A stretch of DNA of 22,382 nucleotides from an uncultured Oscillibacter sp. (GCA_902490355.1 CABUDN010000024.1:1-22382); one strand, 5' to 3'. Positions 1 to 7,888 are shown, counted from the first letter of the stretch. Notes: generated from the sequence alone by a model not told the origin. Translations and numbers: made by a program.

Positions 1-37
1 GGCGTAAACGCCGCAGAAAAAGTGACGTTAAAGTTAG

Positions 38-451
38 CACACAACCTGGAAAGATATTGACACGCAGCAGGCATTTCTCCGGGCAATGGCGGATCAAATC
101 CTTCAAATTCAGAACATCTCCCAAATCAGCCAAATTGCAGAAATACTGGCTAAAAATATAAATACGGATCTTTCTGCATCCAACATTCTGTGGTTCATGC
201 AGCAGGCCATCCTGGGCGGGTTAGATGTGCAGGATATTCAGTTTATTACCTTGCCGGGAGAAGGGGCTCACTACAGGAGCCAAACATTCCAGGTAGAAAT
301 CTCTTATTACCTTCCCGATGAGAACTCTCTCGTAGATCTGATAAACAATCAGCTCAGCCCGTTCGCAGAGAAAGTCACGCAGAAGGATCTGGCTATCATG
401 TCTGTGGATGATCAGGGAGTGCTCCACTGTTCATCCGGGCCTTTCGCGTGA
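38..451 (+). pseudogene. LCP (LytR-CpsA-Psr) family protein, C-terminal remnant
   Basis: LCP proteins are membrane-anchored enzymes that transfer glycopolymers such as teichoic acid or capsule onto peptidoglycan. Only the C-terminal part is visible here. An open frame from about 38 reads through TQQAFLRAMADQIL, like the end of the catalytic domain that normally follows the DGDIxRxxRQQ motif. The first ATG in that frame is at 86. Next come ILWFMQQAILGGLDVQDIQFITLPGE and a tail (SPFAEKVTQKDLAIMSV) typical of clostridial LCP C-termini. The frame is stopped at 35-37 and the normal catalytic arginines are not seen in the first 80 bases, so the gene is broken or frameshifted close to the window edge. 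The ORF from 86 could be read as a 121-aa protein but is unlikely to be functional. The family call rests on recognised sequence pattern; moderately sure. Confidence 0.55.
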
Positions 452-490
452 ATTGAGGCCGTTTCTGGTACTTGAGTGTTTTCATCCAAC

Positions 491-521
491 AAGGGGGTGT
501 CGCAAAATGCGGCACCCCCTT
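491..521 (+). terminator. GC-rich hairpin after the LCP remnant
   Basis: Two 13-base arms (491-503 and 509-521) pair around the loop AAAAT with one G-T style mismatch; the arms read AAGGGGGTGTCGC and GCGGCACCCCCTT. It lies 40 bp after the LCP stop. It could end that transcript, although no long T run follows on the plus strand (TATAATGG). Similar GGGTGTCGC...GCGACACCC palindromes occur as dispersed or IS-end repeats in Firmicutes, so a mobile-element end is the alternative. Confidence 0.5.
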
Positions 522-1131
522 ATAATGGATGTATGAGATCGTCCCTTCAAAATTTTTTTGCCGAGCTTCACCAGGTGCAGCGGTAGCTGGAAAGAATGTT
601 TTTGTATCAGGTTGCTGGAGATTGTGAGGCAATTGAAATGGAGAATCAGCAGGACCCGGCAGATCGCTTCTCCCAGTCAAGTCAGGGCGTGGAGACGAAT
701 TGCCGTATCCCCTTGGATTCTTCCGCTGATTTTTAAAAGCTGCTTGCAGAGAGGCTGTTTCTTTGATTTTGACGTCACTTTTGGAAAGCTCGGAACCCCT
801 TGAAACTGCCCGCACTGCGGACAGTCGTACCCAACAAAAACGGGGGTGCCGACGTCACTTCTTTATTCAGCTTTTTCTTTCCTCCCCCGCAGAGCCACCA
901 AAACCGGCTCAAATCCGCGCTGGAGGAGCCTGGTGGGGCCAGGGTCCTGCCTTGCTACCAAGGAGGCTACACAGCCCCGCACAGGCGGCAACGATTGGCT
1001 GTATCGGGACTTCGCCGGGGATTCTGCTCTTGCTGCAAAAGCGGACCTGTGGGACCGACCGAACGGTATGATGATAACCGCCTGGGGTCAGCCTAAGGTC
1101 GAATATCATTGCCGACTCAGCCCGATTCCTT
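522..1131. other. About 600 bp with no convincing gene
   Basis: I see no ORF here with a good ribosome site and recognisable protein pattern. A 48-codon frame from 596 ends in the middle of the region. Another frame is open from about 814 to 1151, includes CPHCG at its start, and runs into the 3' end of the anti-sigma gene on the other strand. The 10-mer GACGTCACTT occurs at 769-778 and again at 850-859. This looks like decayed coding sequence rather than a functional unit. Confidence 0.4.
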
Positions 1132-2298
1132 TCATTCTTGAGGAAAAGTGATAACCGTCTTACCAATACGAAGCGCTACGGCTTGTTCCACCGCCACCGG
1201 CAGGTTCCAGTTGTAGGCGGAATACCAGTTGCTGGTATCAGCCTCGCCCGTCCAGCTGCCATGCCCGCCGAAGCCGGCAATTTCCGACCCGTCCGCCAGG
1301 ACCAGCGCGACATCTGTCCACAGACTGTAGCCGCAGAATTGAGGCTGACACACAAACCGGATTCCTGTGGATGTAATTCGGATCTCTTCAAACTCTACAG
1401 TATCCTGACCATCTAACCCTTCTACAGGCAAGGTAACATGCTCCAAGACCACAGGCACCGATGTTGCTACGTTGTCCAGCGAGAAGGAAAGATTCCACTG
1501 GCCTTTCTGAATTGGATTCCGATCCATCATCAAATCCTCCAGCTGGAGCTCATAGGTTCCGCCCTGAGTCAAATCCGCGGAGGAATTCAGACACTGATAG
1601 TGCAGCAAGATCTGCAAGCTGCCGTCGTCCAGGATCTCATATCGTTCAGCGGTAACTCCGCTGCTGACGGTGATCCCCAGTTCAGAAAATTCTTTTTCCG
1701 GTGCGCCCAGCAGATCCCCTCTTCTAAAAGAGTATCGCTTGCCTGGTTCATAGTTTCCGGTAACGTGCACCAGCATCCAGAGCGCATCCTCTCCGGCGGC
1801 AACAGAGTCCAGAGATACGGTTACGTTTGGAACTTGGGATGTTGCCGGGGCTTGCCCGGCAGATGGGGACTCGGATGGATCCGCAGTGCCGGCGCTGCCT
1901 GCCTTCTGGGTGGGGGCATCGCTGTGAGAAGCTGCTTCAGGGAGCGTGCCCTCGGAAAATGTGTCTTCTGAGGACGTGTCTTCCGCCCCATTCTCCATAT
2001 TGGACGTTGCATCTACGGACTGGGTCACGCTGTTCATCACGTCTTCCTGCTGAGGATTCATGACATTCTCTCCTGTAGCTTCTACCCAGTATTGCCGGAA
2101 CCAATCCTGAAGGTTGGGTATATTGACTGCCAAAGCAGTTCCGGCCAGAAGCAGGACAATCACTGCGGCGATCAGGATAAATTTGGGAATGCGTTTTCGT
2201 AATTCCTGTTTTTCACGTTTGGTCATGTCCAACACCTCATCTTTCAACCTTTCGGAGGCAGTGACATGATCGAATGCTTCCTGATATGGAGTTCTCAT
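1132..2298 (-). CDS. Anti-sigma-factor-like membrane protein partner of the ECF sigma
   Basis: This 388-aa protein has an N-terminal cytoplasmic stretch (MRTPYQEAFDHVTASERL...) followed by one strongly hydrophobic membrane segment at about residues 39-59. A Ser/Glu/Thr/Pro-rich linker (about 90-160) and a long extracellular beta-rich region follow. The F-x-x-[IV]-x-A-S-E-x-L-K pattern before a single membrane span is typical of clostridial membrane proteins encoded right after ECF sigma genes, including DUF4179-type proteins. They are thought to hold the sigma factor at the membrane until an envelope signal releases it. Its ATG overlaps the stop of the upstream sigma gene by 4 bp (ATGA), so the two are translationally coupled. 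No zinc-binding anti-sigma motif is visible. The extracellular ligand is unknown. The partnership is inferred from the overlap and topology. Confidence 0.75.
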   Translation of the reverse strand: MRTPYQEAFDHVTASERLKDEVLDMTKREKQELRKRIPKFILIAAVIVLLLAGTALAVNIPNLQDWFRQYWVEATGENVMNPQQEDVMNSVTQSVDATSNMENGAEDTSSEDTFSEGTLPEAASHSDAPTQKAGSAGTADPSESPSAGQAPATSQVPNVTVSLDSVAAGEDALWMLVHVTGNYEPGKRYSFRRGDLLGAPEKEFSELGITVSSGVTAERYEILDDGSLQILLHYQCLNSSADLTQGGTYELQLEDLMMDRNPIQKGQWNLSFSLDNVATSVPVVLEHVTLPVEGLDGQDTVEFEEIRITSTGIRFVCQPQFCGYSLWTDVALVLADGSEIAGFGGHGSWTGEADTSNWYSAYNWNLPVAVEQAVALRIGKTVITFPQE

Positions 2299-2771
2299 TG
2301 GTCACCCTCCTCCAACTGTGCTTTTAATTTCTCGCGAGCTCTGGCCAGTCTGGTTCTGACTGTGGATGGGTTGAGCTTGAGCAGTTCGCCTACTTCTTTG
2401 ATGGAATATCCCTCATAGTGATAAAGATACAGCGGGATGCGGTACTTCTTGGGAAGGCGCATGATCTCCTCCAGTACTCCCTGATACTCGGATTCCGACA
2501 CATATGTTTCGGGGACATCCGCAAGGGAAATAAAGGGGAAATGCCATGACGGCCGGGAGAGATCCTTGCAAACGTTCAATGTTACCCGGACCAACCAGTA
2601 TCGCAGATGCGCTTCCTCTGTTGGTACGGATTCTGCCTTCCATAGCCGCAGCATTACCTCCTGTGCCGCGTCTTCTGCGTCGTGGACACAGCCGAACCAG
2701 TTTAAGGCAATGCGGTAGACCATATTCAGATATTGCTCTGCTGCCGCATTGAATTCCTGCTCTGTCCGCAT
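2295..2771 (-). CDS. ECF-type RNA polymerase sigma factor
   Basis: This 158-aa protein has the usual size and two-domain layout of an ECF sigma factor. Region 2 is at about residues 10-45 (YLNMVYRIALNWF, then DAEDAAQEVMLRLWK, the core-binding and -10-melting segment). Region 4 is at about 105-155 (LPKKYRIPLYLYHYEGYS, then IKEVGELLKLNPSTVRTRL, the helix-turn-helix that reads the -35). It recruits RNA polymerase to a stress or envelope regulon and often to its own promoter. The start at 2771 has AGGAG about 10 nt upstream. The downstream membrane protein overlaps by 4 bp and is the likely anti-sigma factor. The target regulon cannot be read from this window. Confidence 0.9.
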   Translation of the reverse strand: MRTEQEFNAAAEQYLNMVYRIALNWFGCVHDAEDAAQEVMLRLWKAESVPTEEAHLRYWLVRVTLNVCKDLSRPSWHFPFISLADVPETYVSESEYQGVLEEIMRLPKKYRIPLYLYHYEGYSIKEVGELLKLNPSTVRTRLARAREKLKAQLEEGDQ

Positions 2772-2816
2772 AGCGTTCTGTCTCCTGTTGCGATTTTCTT
2801 GAAAAGTTTTTCACTT

Positions 2817-2848
2817 ATAATACCTCCGGAAAATTGGAAAAGTCTCAA
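2817..2848 (-). promoter_or_regulatory. Weak candidate promoter for the sigma/anti-sigma operon
   Basis: Upstream of the sigma gene, reading the minus strand, TTGAGA (2843-2848) and TATTAT (2817-2822) stand 20 bp apart, in AT-rich sequence. That spacing is long for sigma-A, so this is only a candidate. An ECF-type promoter driven by the encoded sigma factor is equally possible. Confidence 0.25.
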
Positions 2849-2958
2849 AATAAATTAAAATAATTACGTAATGTGGCTTGCTCCAGTATATCTGATGGAG
2901 ACCACGGAGAGCGCCCCACACCGCGACCCACGTTGTTGGGCTCGCACGGGAGTGATAA

Positions 2959-2993
2959 AGCGCACCGGACGGGAATTTCCCGCCCGGTGCGCT
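2959..2993 (-). terminator. Strong hairpin downstream of the integrase pseudogene
   Basis: Fifteen-base arms (2959-2973 and 2979-2993) pair with one mismatch around AATTT; the arms contain GCGCACCGG and CCGGTGCGC. It sits about 20 bp past the integrase stop at 3015. A T-rich tract (GTTTTGCTTT) follows on the plus strand and a shorter CTTTAT on the minus strand, so it may act in both directions. Hairpins at this position commonly lie beside the attachment site of clostridial integrative elements, but no attachment core can be identified here. Confidence 0.6.
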
Positions 2994-3014
2994 GTTTTGC
3001 TTTCGTAGGTTTCC

Positions 3015-3846
3015 TTACCGTGTCTGCGCCATGAGGATCCCCATGGCCTGGGTGGCTTCGTCCTGCTTCTGCCGGGTGGTGTGGGTGTACGTCCCTAGCG
3101 TGAACCCGGCGTCGTGGCGGCCCAGCATAGCGGAGATGGTCTTGATGTCCACGCCGTTCTGGAGGGCCAGGGTGGCGAAGGTGTGGCGGAGATCGTGGAA
3201 CCGGAGATGCTCCAGTCCGGCGTCCTTGAGGATGCGCTGGTGGAGGGTAGCCCAGAATCCGGGTGGTACATGGCCCAGGTCCGGGAGGAGAAGAGCCAGG
3301 GGTCGCCTGGGTGCTTGGCGTGCACTCTCACCAGCAGTTCCACCGCCTTCTGGGGGATGGAGATCTCCAAGATGGAGTTTTCCGTCTTGGGGCGGGTGAC
3401 CACGAGATCACCCGCTTTATCTTTCGTAGTCTGCCTGCTGACGGAGATGGTCCTCCGCTCTGCGTCCAGGTCTGTCCATTGCAGGGCCGCCAGCTCGCCT
3501 TCCGAATCCCGCTGACCAACTCCAGATAGAACATGGCCAGGGAGTCTCGCCGCTCCGCCGCGTCCAGGTAGGCTTTCAGATTCTCTGGCTGCGGGTTTTT
3601 CGTCTCCCGGCGCTGGACTTTCGGGACCACACAGCTGTCGGCAGGATTGCGGATCAGCAGCCGTTCCTTCACTGCCCGGTCCAGGGCGCTGTGGAGCATG
3701 ATGTGGACGCCTTGCACCGCGGAGCCGCTGAGACCGGGGGGCTTCTTTCATTGCTTTTTCCGGAGCCGCCCGTTTTTAAGCAGGTTCTTGTACAGATTCT
3801 GAATCTCCCGGCCGGTGAGCTTGTTCAGCTTGATATTTCCAATCCG
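3015..3846 (-). pseudogene. Tyrosine recombinase (phage-type integrase), degraded
   Basis: The C-terminal two thirds of an integrase can be pieced together from two minus-strand frames. It begins, already 5'-truncated, at RIGNIKLNKLTGREIQNLYKN near 3846 and hits an in-frame TGA after LRKKQ. It continues through the core-binding domain (GVHIMLHSALDRAVKERLL, IRNPADSC). A one-base deletion near 3499 interrupts GIRK/GELAALQWTDL, and a second shift near 3250-3260 precedes FHDLRHTFATLALQNGVD. Catalytic residues are all still recognisable: Arg in SGIRK, HxxR in HDLRH, His in LGRHD and Tyr in TLGTYTH. The true frame ends at 3015-3017 (ILMAQTR stop). Intact relatives catalyse excision and integration of conjugative elements or prophages. 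With a stop and two frameshifts this copy is dead. It abuts the 3' end of the SLH1 gene. Confidence 0.9.
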
Positions 3847-3874
3847 GGGGCTGATTCGTTTGGGAAAGCTGCTT

Positions 3875-6800
3875 TCATGCCAGCCAGCGACAGAGCATTA
3901 CTGCCAGCTGGGCGCGGGTAGCGGTGCCTGCGGGGTTCAATGTCCCCTGAGTGGTGCCTGTGATGATGCCTTCGCCCACGGCCCAGTTCATCGCCTGGAC
4001 GGCGTAGCTGCTCACATCCGCTGCGTCGGGATAGGCGGAGAGGTTTTCCTTCAAAGTAACTGCTGCCATGCCGTTTTGCACCGCGTAGCGGTAAAGCATG
4101 GCCGCCAGCTGCTGCCGGGTCACGGGGGAGCCGGGATTCGTGCCGTCGGAGATTCCATTTGCCACGGCCCACGCCTTGGCTTCCGCCATATCGGCGGGGT
4201 AGGTCCCGGACATTCGGGCCAGGATCATCCACACCTGCTGGCGGGTGACGGCACCGCCTGGGTTGAACGTCGTGACGGTGGTGCCGCTCATGTAGCCATT
4301 CTCGTAAGTCCAGGCAATCTCGTCGTAAGCCCAGTGGGTCTCTGCCACATCGGTGAAGGGAGATGCGGATAGGCTGTCTGGAACAAACTCCGCTGTAACC
4401 GTGACGGTGCGGGCCGGCATTTCAAAGATATACCGATCACTGCCCTTGGAGGTCAGCTTGACGGTCTTGCCATTGCTGTCAGTGACGGTAAGATCCTTCA
4501 GCATGTAGCCGTTGTCTGGGGTAACGGTCAGGGTGACGGTCTCTTCTTCCTCCGCCGCGCGGTGGGAGCTGTGAACCGAACCATGGTCGCCGATGTCCAG
4601 CTTAATGGAGTAGGAGGAAGAATCGGAAGAGCTGGAGTACGAGACCCGGGAATCGGTGACAGCAGTCAGCGTTCCGCCATATATGCCATCTGTCGGTGTG
4701 ACGACCAGGCGAATATATTTTCCCATATGCTCGCTGGTCAGCAGAAGCGCCGTGCCGGTTTCTCCTGCCAGGTCGGTAAAGGGGCCGTCGGCACGGTCGC
4801 TTACCTGCCACTGATAGCTGACAGTTGCGTCAGACGGAAGGCCGGTGACCTGTGCGGTGAGGGTGCTGCCTGCCAGAGTGCTGCCGCTAATGCTGACGGT
4901 GCCCGTAATGAGCGGAAGCACGGTCATGTCGGTGACGGGGATGACCGTTCCATCTGCCGCCACGGTGCCGATCGTGTTAATGAATGTGGTTTTGCCGGTT
5001 CCATCGTTATCTACTTTGATCACGACCGGCTCGCCCGGCAGAGCCATGCCCTCCGCATTGATCTGCTGCAGGCTGTTCAAATCACTGGGCACATTACCTT
5101 CAAATGTCTGCACCAGGCAGATGCCCATGAGCATATCGTTTTCCACGGTAAATCCATCTGCCGCGCTGGTGCTGATGTGGATGGTGTTTCCTTTCATTGT
5201 AAAGGGAAGCTCTTTGGCTTGTCCGTCTGTAATACCGGATTCCATATCAGGCAGCTGTGCATAGATGCCGACGGAGCGGATATTCTCTCCACCCTGGGTG
5301 GTGGTCGTGATATCCATGGTGCCGCTGTTTGCGATGGAAATATCATAACCATCAGCGGAAACGGAGATGCCCGCGGTGTAGCCGTTCAGGGCGGTAAGGT
5401 CCATGGTACCCGTGTTGGTCAAGGTACAGGTGTCGGCGAGAAGCAGCAATCCCACTGTGTCAAAATACTGCCAGCTGGGCCAGTTGGTCTTGTTCAACGC
5501 AACCGGGCTTTCGCTTTCTGCGGTTACTTCCAGAGTGCCGTTGTTGGTGAAATGAATATTTCCACCGGAGCGCAGGTCCAGCCCTGCCAGGGCACCGCCG
5601 CCCAAAGAGGCGGCTGCCGTTCCTTGGCCGCTGACGGAAATGGCGATCCATCCTGCTGCTGTGTTGAGCCAGGTAAAGTCATTTTCTGTTTGGCTGCCAT
5701 ACCGCAGGATGCCCTGGGCGCTGTCTGCGGCGGAAATATCCACCGTAATGCTACCGCTGTTCCGGAAACTGCTGGTGTTCTGCATAAGGTGGATGCCGAC
5801 GCCATCCATTTCGGCAAATTGGATATCCATGACGCCGCTGTTGTCGAATGTACCGCCATCCACAATGACGCCGACGCCATTGGAAAGATCTGAAAACTCA
5901 ATGTCCAGGGTTCCGCTGTTGGTGAAGGAATCACAGGAAACGCCGGTCATGTCGCCGCTCCAGGTGAGACCGCCGGGGGACCCGGAGATGGTGAGCACTG
6001 CCTGGTTCTCCACATTACCGGCAGCAATGATACCGGTCATGTCAATGTTCCCGGTTTGCTCAGTGCCCGGCAGCATAGTGACTGCAAGAGAACCATCACC
6101 CTGGAATATGAGATCGCCGTCCTGGCTTTCAAAAGCGTGGGCGTTTTGAGCAATTCCAGCTGCATCGCTGTACACGGTGATCTCATTTTCCCCGATCAGA
6201 TTGACCGAGAGCGTTCCTTCTGTGAGGGAGAACAGGCTTCCTACATGATTTTGAAAGCTGGTTGCGCTGAATATAACCTCTGCATCTCGCAGGGTCAAGG
6301 TTTTGCTCTCCTCGTCCCAGAGAAGATTATAGTCATCCTCATCACCGTCACGCAGATATACCGCGTAATATTCGTTTCCCGAGTAAGAGTCTACCACTTT
6401 ATCGCAGTAGATTTGATAGTAGACGCCATCTCCCACTGTTTGGGAATCCGCGAAAACGAGACTGCCATAGGTCACAGGCGCTTCCATGGTCAGTGTTCCG
6501 GCCTGTGCGTTATAAGTGAAATTTCCGCCGTCCGGCTTTAGAAAGAGCGCGTAGTTGTCATCAGTTACATTGGTCACAACCGGGTTACCAAGATCTCCGG
6601 TATAGTCAATATATAAATAATAGTTATAATAACTGCTGCCGGTAAAGGGGATCCCTTCACAAGACGCTGAGACGGTCCCGGCGGAGGTGATGTAATACAA
6701 ATCAGGGGATCCGCCAAGGCTCAATGTTGCTCCTTCTTTGTTATCAATAACGGGATATTGGGAACCATATCCGATGTTTCCGCTGACGATGTTCAGCGTA

Positions 6801-7243
6801 CCGTGATTTTCTATGGCGGGCCCGGTGCCCCCCATAGATCCGCTTCCGCCCAGGTATGAGCCGCTGGAGTTCGAAGAACAATCACAGACGGTCAGCATGC
6901 CGCCCTCCTGAACTATAATCGCTGCATCACAGACCGGCGAATAGTCGGAGTCGAATCCCGGAAAACAGTACACATCATTCAGACAGAGAGTAACATTTGC
7001 CCCATCAGGAATGGTAATTGACTGTTCCAAGCTTAGGGCATACATCCCACCGCCCATGTCTGCTCCAGACAGATAGTACTTTCCTGATGAGAGTGCGTAA
7101 TTTGACGCAATCAGCTCATCGCTCGTCAGCGCCGTCCAACTGGAGTGGTCGGAATGCTCCCATTCCGCCGCCTCCGCTGCCACCGGCAGTAGGGTCAGGC
7201 ACAAGGCCAGGGTGCACAGGATGCTTAAAACTCGTTTCTTCAT
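3875..7243 (-). CDS. SLH-domain cell-surface protein (SLH1)
   Basis: This 1122-aa secreted protein starts at ATG 7243 (MKKRVLSILCTLALCLTLLP signal peptide, likely cleaved after about residue 25), with GGAGGAGG 7-10 nt upstream; the longer frame to 7309 lacks a ribosome site. The N-terminal section (WTALTSDELI...YYL...VTLCLND) is a module shared with SLH2. A long region of short beta-strand repeats rich in N-x-G-T-[LM]-[DT]-[IVM] (for example FTNSGTLDIEF, ITNTGTM-like) suggests a beta-helix or adhesin stalk. An Ig-like domain lies at about 775-865 (TGTVSISGSTLAGSTL... SYQWQVSDRADGPF). A Gly-rich bacterial repeat follows at about 880-955 (VTPDNGYMLKDLTVTDSNG). Three SLH domains (about 961-1122: FTDVAETHWAYDEIAW, AVANGISDGTNPGSPVTRQQ, AVGEGIITGT) end at WLA. 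SLH domains bind pyruvylated wall polysaccharide, so it should sit on the outer surface. The ligand is unknown. Its normal terminator appears lost at the integrase junction. Confidence 0.9.
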   Translation of the reverse strand: MKKRVLSILCTLALCLTLLPVAAEAAEWEHSDHSSWTALTSDELIASNYALSSGKYYLSGADMGGGMYALSLEQSITIPDGANVTLCLNDVYCFPGFDSDYSPVCDAAIIVQEGGMLTVCDCSSNSSGSYLGGSGSMGGTGPAIENHGTLNIVSGNIGYGSQYPVIDNKEGATLSLGGSPDLYYITSAGTVSASCEGIPFTGSSYYNYYLYIDYTGDLGNPVVTNVTDDNYALFLKPDGGNFTYNAQAGTLTMEAPVTYGSLVFADSQTVGDGVYYQIYCDKVVDSYSGNEYYAVYLRDGDEDDYNLLWDEESKTLTLRDAEVIFSATSFQNHVGSLFSLTEGTLSVNLIGENEITVYSDAAGIAQNAHAFESQDGDLIFQGDGSLAVTMLPGTEQTGNIDMTGIIAAGNVENQAVLTISGSPGGLTWSGDMTGVSCDSFTNSGTLDIEFSDLSNGVGVIVDGGTFDNSGVMDIQFAEMDGVGIHLMQNTSSFRNSGSITVDISAADSAQGILRYGSQTENDFTWLNTAAGWIAISVSGQGTAAASLGGGALAGLDLRSGGNIHFTNNGTLEVTAESESPVALNKTNWPSWQYFDTVGLLLLADTCTLTNTGTMDLTALNGYTAGISVSADGYDISIANSGTMDITTTTQGGENIRSVGIYAQLPDMESGITDGQAKELPFTMKGNTIHISTSAADGFTVENDMLMGICLVQTFEGNVPSDLNSLQQINAEGMALPGEPVVIKVDNDGTGKTTFINTIGTVAADGTVIPVTDMTVLPLITGTVSISGSTLAGSTLTAQVTGLPSDATVSYQWQVSDRADGPFTDLAGETGTALLLTSEHMGKYIRLVVTPTDGIYGGTLTAVTDSRVSYSSSSDSSSYSIKLDIGDHGSVHSSHRAAEEEETVTLTVTPDNGYMLKDLTVTDSNGKTVKLTSKGSDRYIFEMPARTVTVTAEFVPDSLSASPFTDVAETHWAYDEIAWTYENGYMSGTTVTTFNPGGAVTRQQVWMILARMSGTYPADMAEAKAWAVANGISDGTNPGSPVTRQQLAAMLYRYAVQNGMAAVTLKENLSAYPDAADVSSYAVQAMNWAVGEGIITGTTQGTLNPAGTATRAQLAVMLCRWLA

Positions 7244-7257
7244 AAATTCCCTCCTCC

Positions 7258-7274
7258 GGGCGGCGGAGCCGCCC
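7258..7274 (-). promoter_or_regulatory. Leader hairpin just before the SLH1 ribosome site
   Basis: GGGCGGC and GCCGCCC form a perfect 7-bp stem with a 3-base loop, ending about 2 nt before the GGAGGAGG ribosome site of SLH1. It could modulate initiation or protect the 5' end. SLH2 also has a short GC hairpin in its leader (GCCCCG-TCG-CGGGGC at 12586-12600). Confidence 0.4.
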
Positions 7275-7320
7275 CTGTGTTTTTTATGGGCAGAGATGAT
7301 CGCCCCCATACCGGAAAGCG

Positions 7321-7503
7321 TTATGGTGCTTTCAGATCTTCGGGCTGCGGCGTCTTCATGTCCTGGTGCTGGACTTTCCGCACCGCACAGCCGTCGGCGG
7401 GATTACGGATCAGCGGCCGTTCCTTTACTGCCCGGTCCAAGGTACTATGGAGCATGGTATGGACGCCCCCGACGGTGGAACCGCTGAGTCCCGGCTTTTT
7501 TCC
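7321..7503 (-). pseudogene. Second relic of the tyrosine integrase
   Basis: On the minus strand this short block reads KKPGLSGSTVGGVHTMLHST, then LDRAVKERPLIRNPADGC, then KTPQPEDLKAP and a stop at 7321-7323. It matches the core-binding part of the integrase pseudogene at 3572-3746 closely (LSGSAVQGVHIMLHSALDRA, VKERLLIRNPADSC, NPQPENLKA). The catalytic domain is absent. The left end falls inside a duplicated leader sequence (7306-7326). With the copy at 3015-3846 it brackets the SLH1 gene, both relics lying in the same orientation. The peptide is too short to be functional. Confidence 0.85.
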
Positions 7504-7618
7504 ACTGCTGTTCTTGATCGTGCTGGAAAGGTCCGCTCTCCCGCGGCTTGAGCTGTGACGGCAGCAGAGATATCGCCATACATAGGCACAGCAGCACCGG
7601 CAATAGCCGTCTCTTCAC
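7445..7618 (-). pseudogene. Orphan signal peptide of a lost surface protein
   Basis: A GTG at 7618, 3 nt after the stop of the 56-aa gene, opens a 57-codon frame starting VKRRLLPVLLCLCMAISLLP. This is a good Sec signal peptide resembling the one of SLH1 (MKKRVLSILCTLALCLTLLP). After about 40 residues the frame runs out of phase through the integrase relic and stops at 7445-7447. I read it as the 5' stump of a former exported protein, cut off by the integrase-associated rearrangement. It may still be translated by coupling with the upstream gene and yield a short exported peptide, but nothing shows a function. Confidence 0.55.
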
Positions 7619-7621
7619 GGT

Positions 7622-7792
7622 TCAGTCTTCTTTCGTATTGAGCATGGGCATGCTCCGCTTTACGATCCGCATCAGTTCCAGCAAGCTTCTGAAAGGCAGC
7701 TGCTCCCCGGAGGCGGGGAAGGTCACCGTGCCTTGCCATTCTCCGTGCTCCATGCCGGTGACGGAGATCTCAAATAAGGGTGCGTTCTTCAT
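7622..7792 (-). CDS. Small conserved-looking 56-aa protein of unknown function
   Basis: The protein reads MKNAPLFEISVTGMEHGEWQ, GTVTFPASGEQLPFRSLLEL, MRIVKRSMPMLNTKED. I chose ATG 7792 because AGGAGG stands about 12 nt upstream and the frame above it has no ribosome site. It has no membrane span or signal peptide. The pattern W-Q-G-T-[VI]...F-R-S-x-L-E-L resembles small uncharacterised proteins common in Clostridia; I recall no established function. It is the first gene after the putative operator and -10 at 7889-7943, with a 90-nt leader. It lies 3 nt ahead of the orphan signal peptide, so it probably once headed an operon with a surface protein. SLH2 has no equivalent small gene. Confidence 0.7.
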   Translation of the reverse strand: MKNAPLFEISVTGMEHGEWQGTVTFPASGEQLPFRSLLELMRIVKRSMPMLNTKED

Positions 7793-7824
7793 GGTTTGCT
7801 GGCTCCTCCTTTGGAATGTGTGCG

Positions 7825-7847
7825 CCGGTATGGGTGCTCCATACCGG
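7825..7847 (-). promoter_or_regulatory. Leader hairpin of the 56-aa gene
   Basis: CCGGTATGG and CCATACCGG form a perfect 9-bp stem around a 5-base loop in the untranslated leader, about 32 nt before the ATG. One arm and adjacent bases recur at 7306-7326 in the leader of SLH1. It could be an RNA control element or a protein site; no T run makes it a terminator. Confidence 0.45.
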
Positions 7848-7888
7848 ACAGAGGCTATGGCCCCTGTCATTTCTTTTGCATATTTCTT

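Noticed and set aside
846..1151. Open plus-strand frame with CPHCG upstream
   Set aside because: No start with a ribosome site, runs into the anti-sigma gene, and only one cysteine pair is visible.
2817..2848. TTGAGA and TATTAT taken as a firm sigma-A promoter of the sigma operon
   Set aside because: Spacing is 20 bp; kept only as a low-confidence candidate.
4562..5893. 443-codon plus-strand frame opposite SLH1
   Set aside because: Antisense to a clear signal-peptide and SLH protein; biased composition, no motif.
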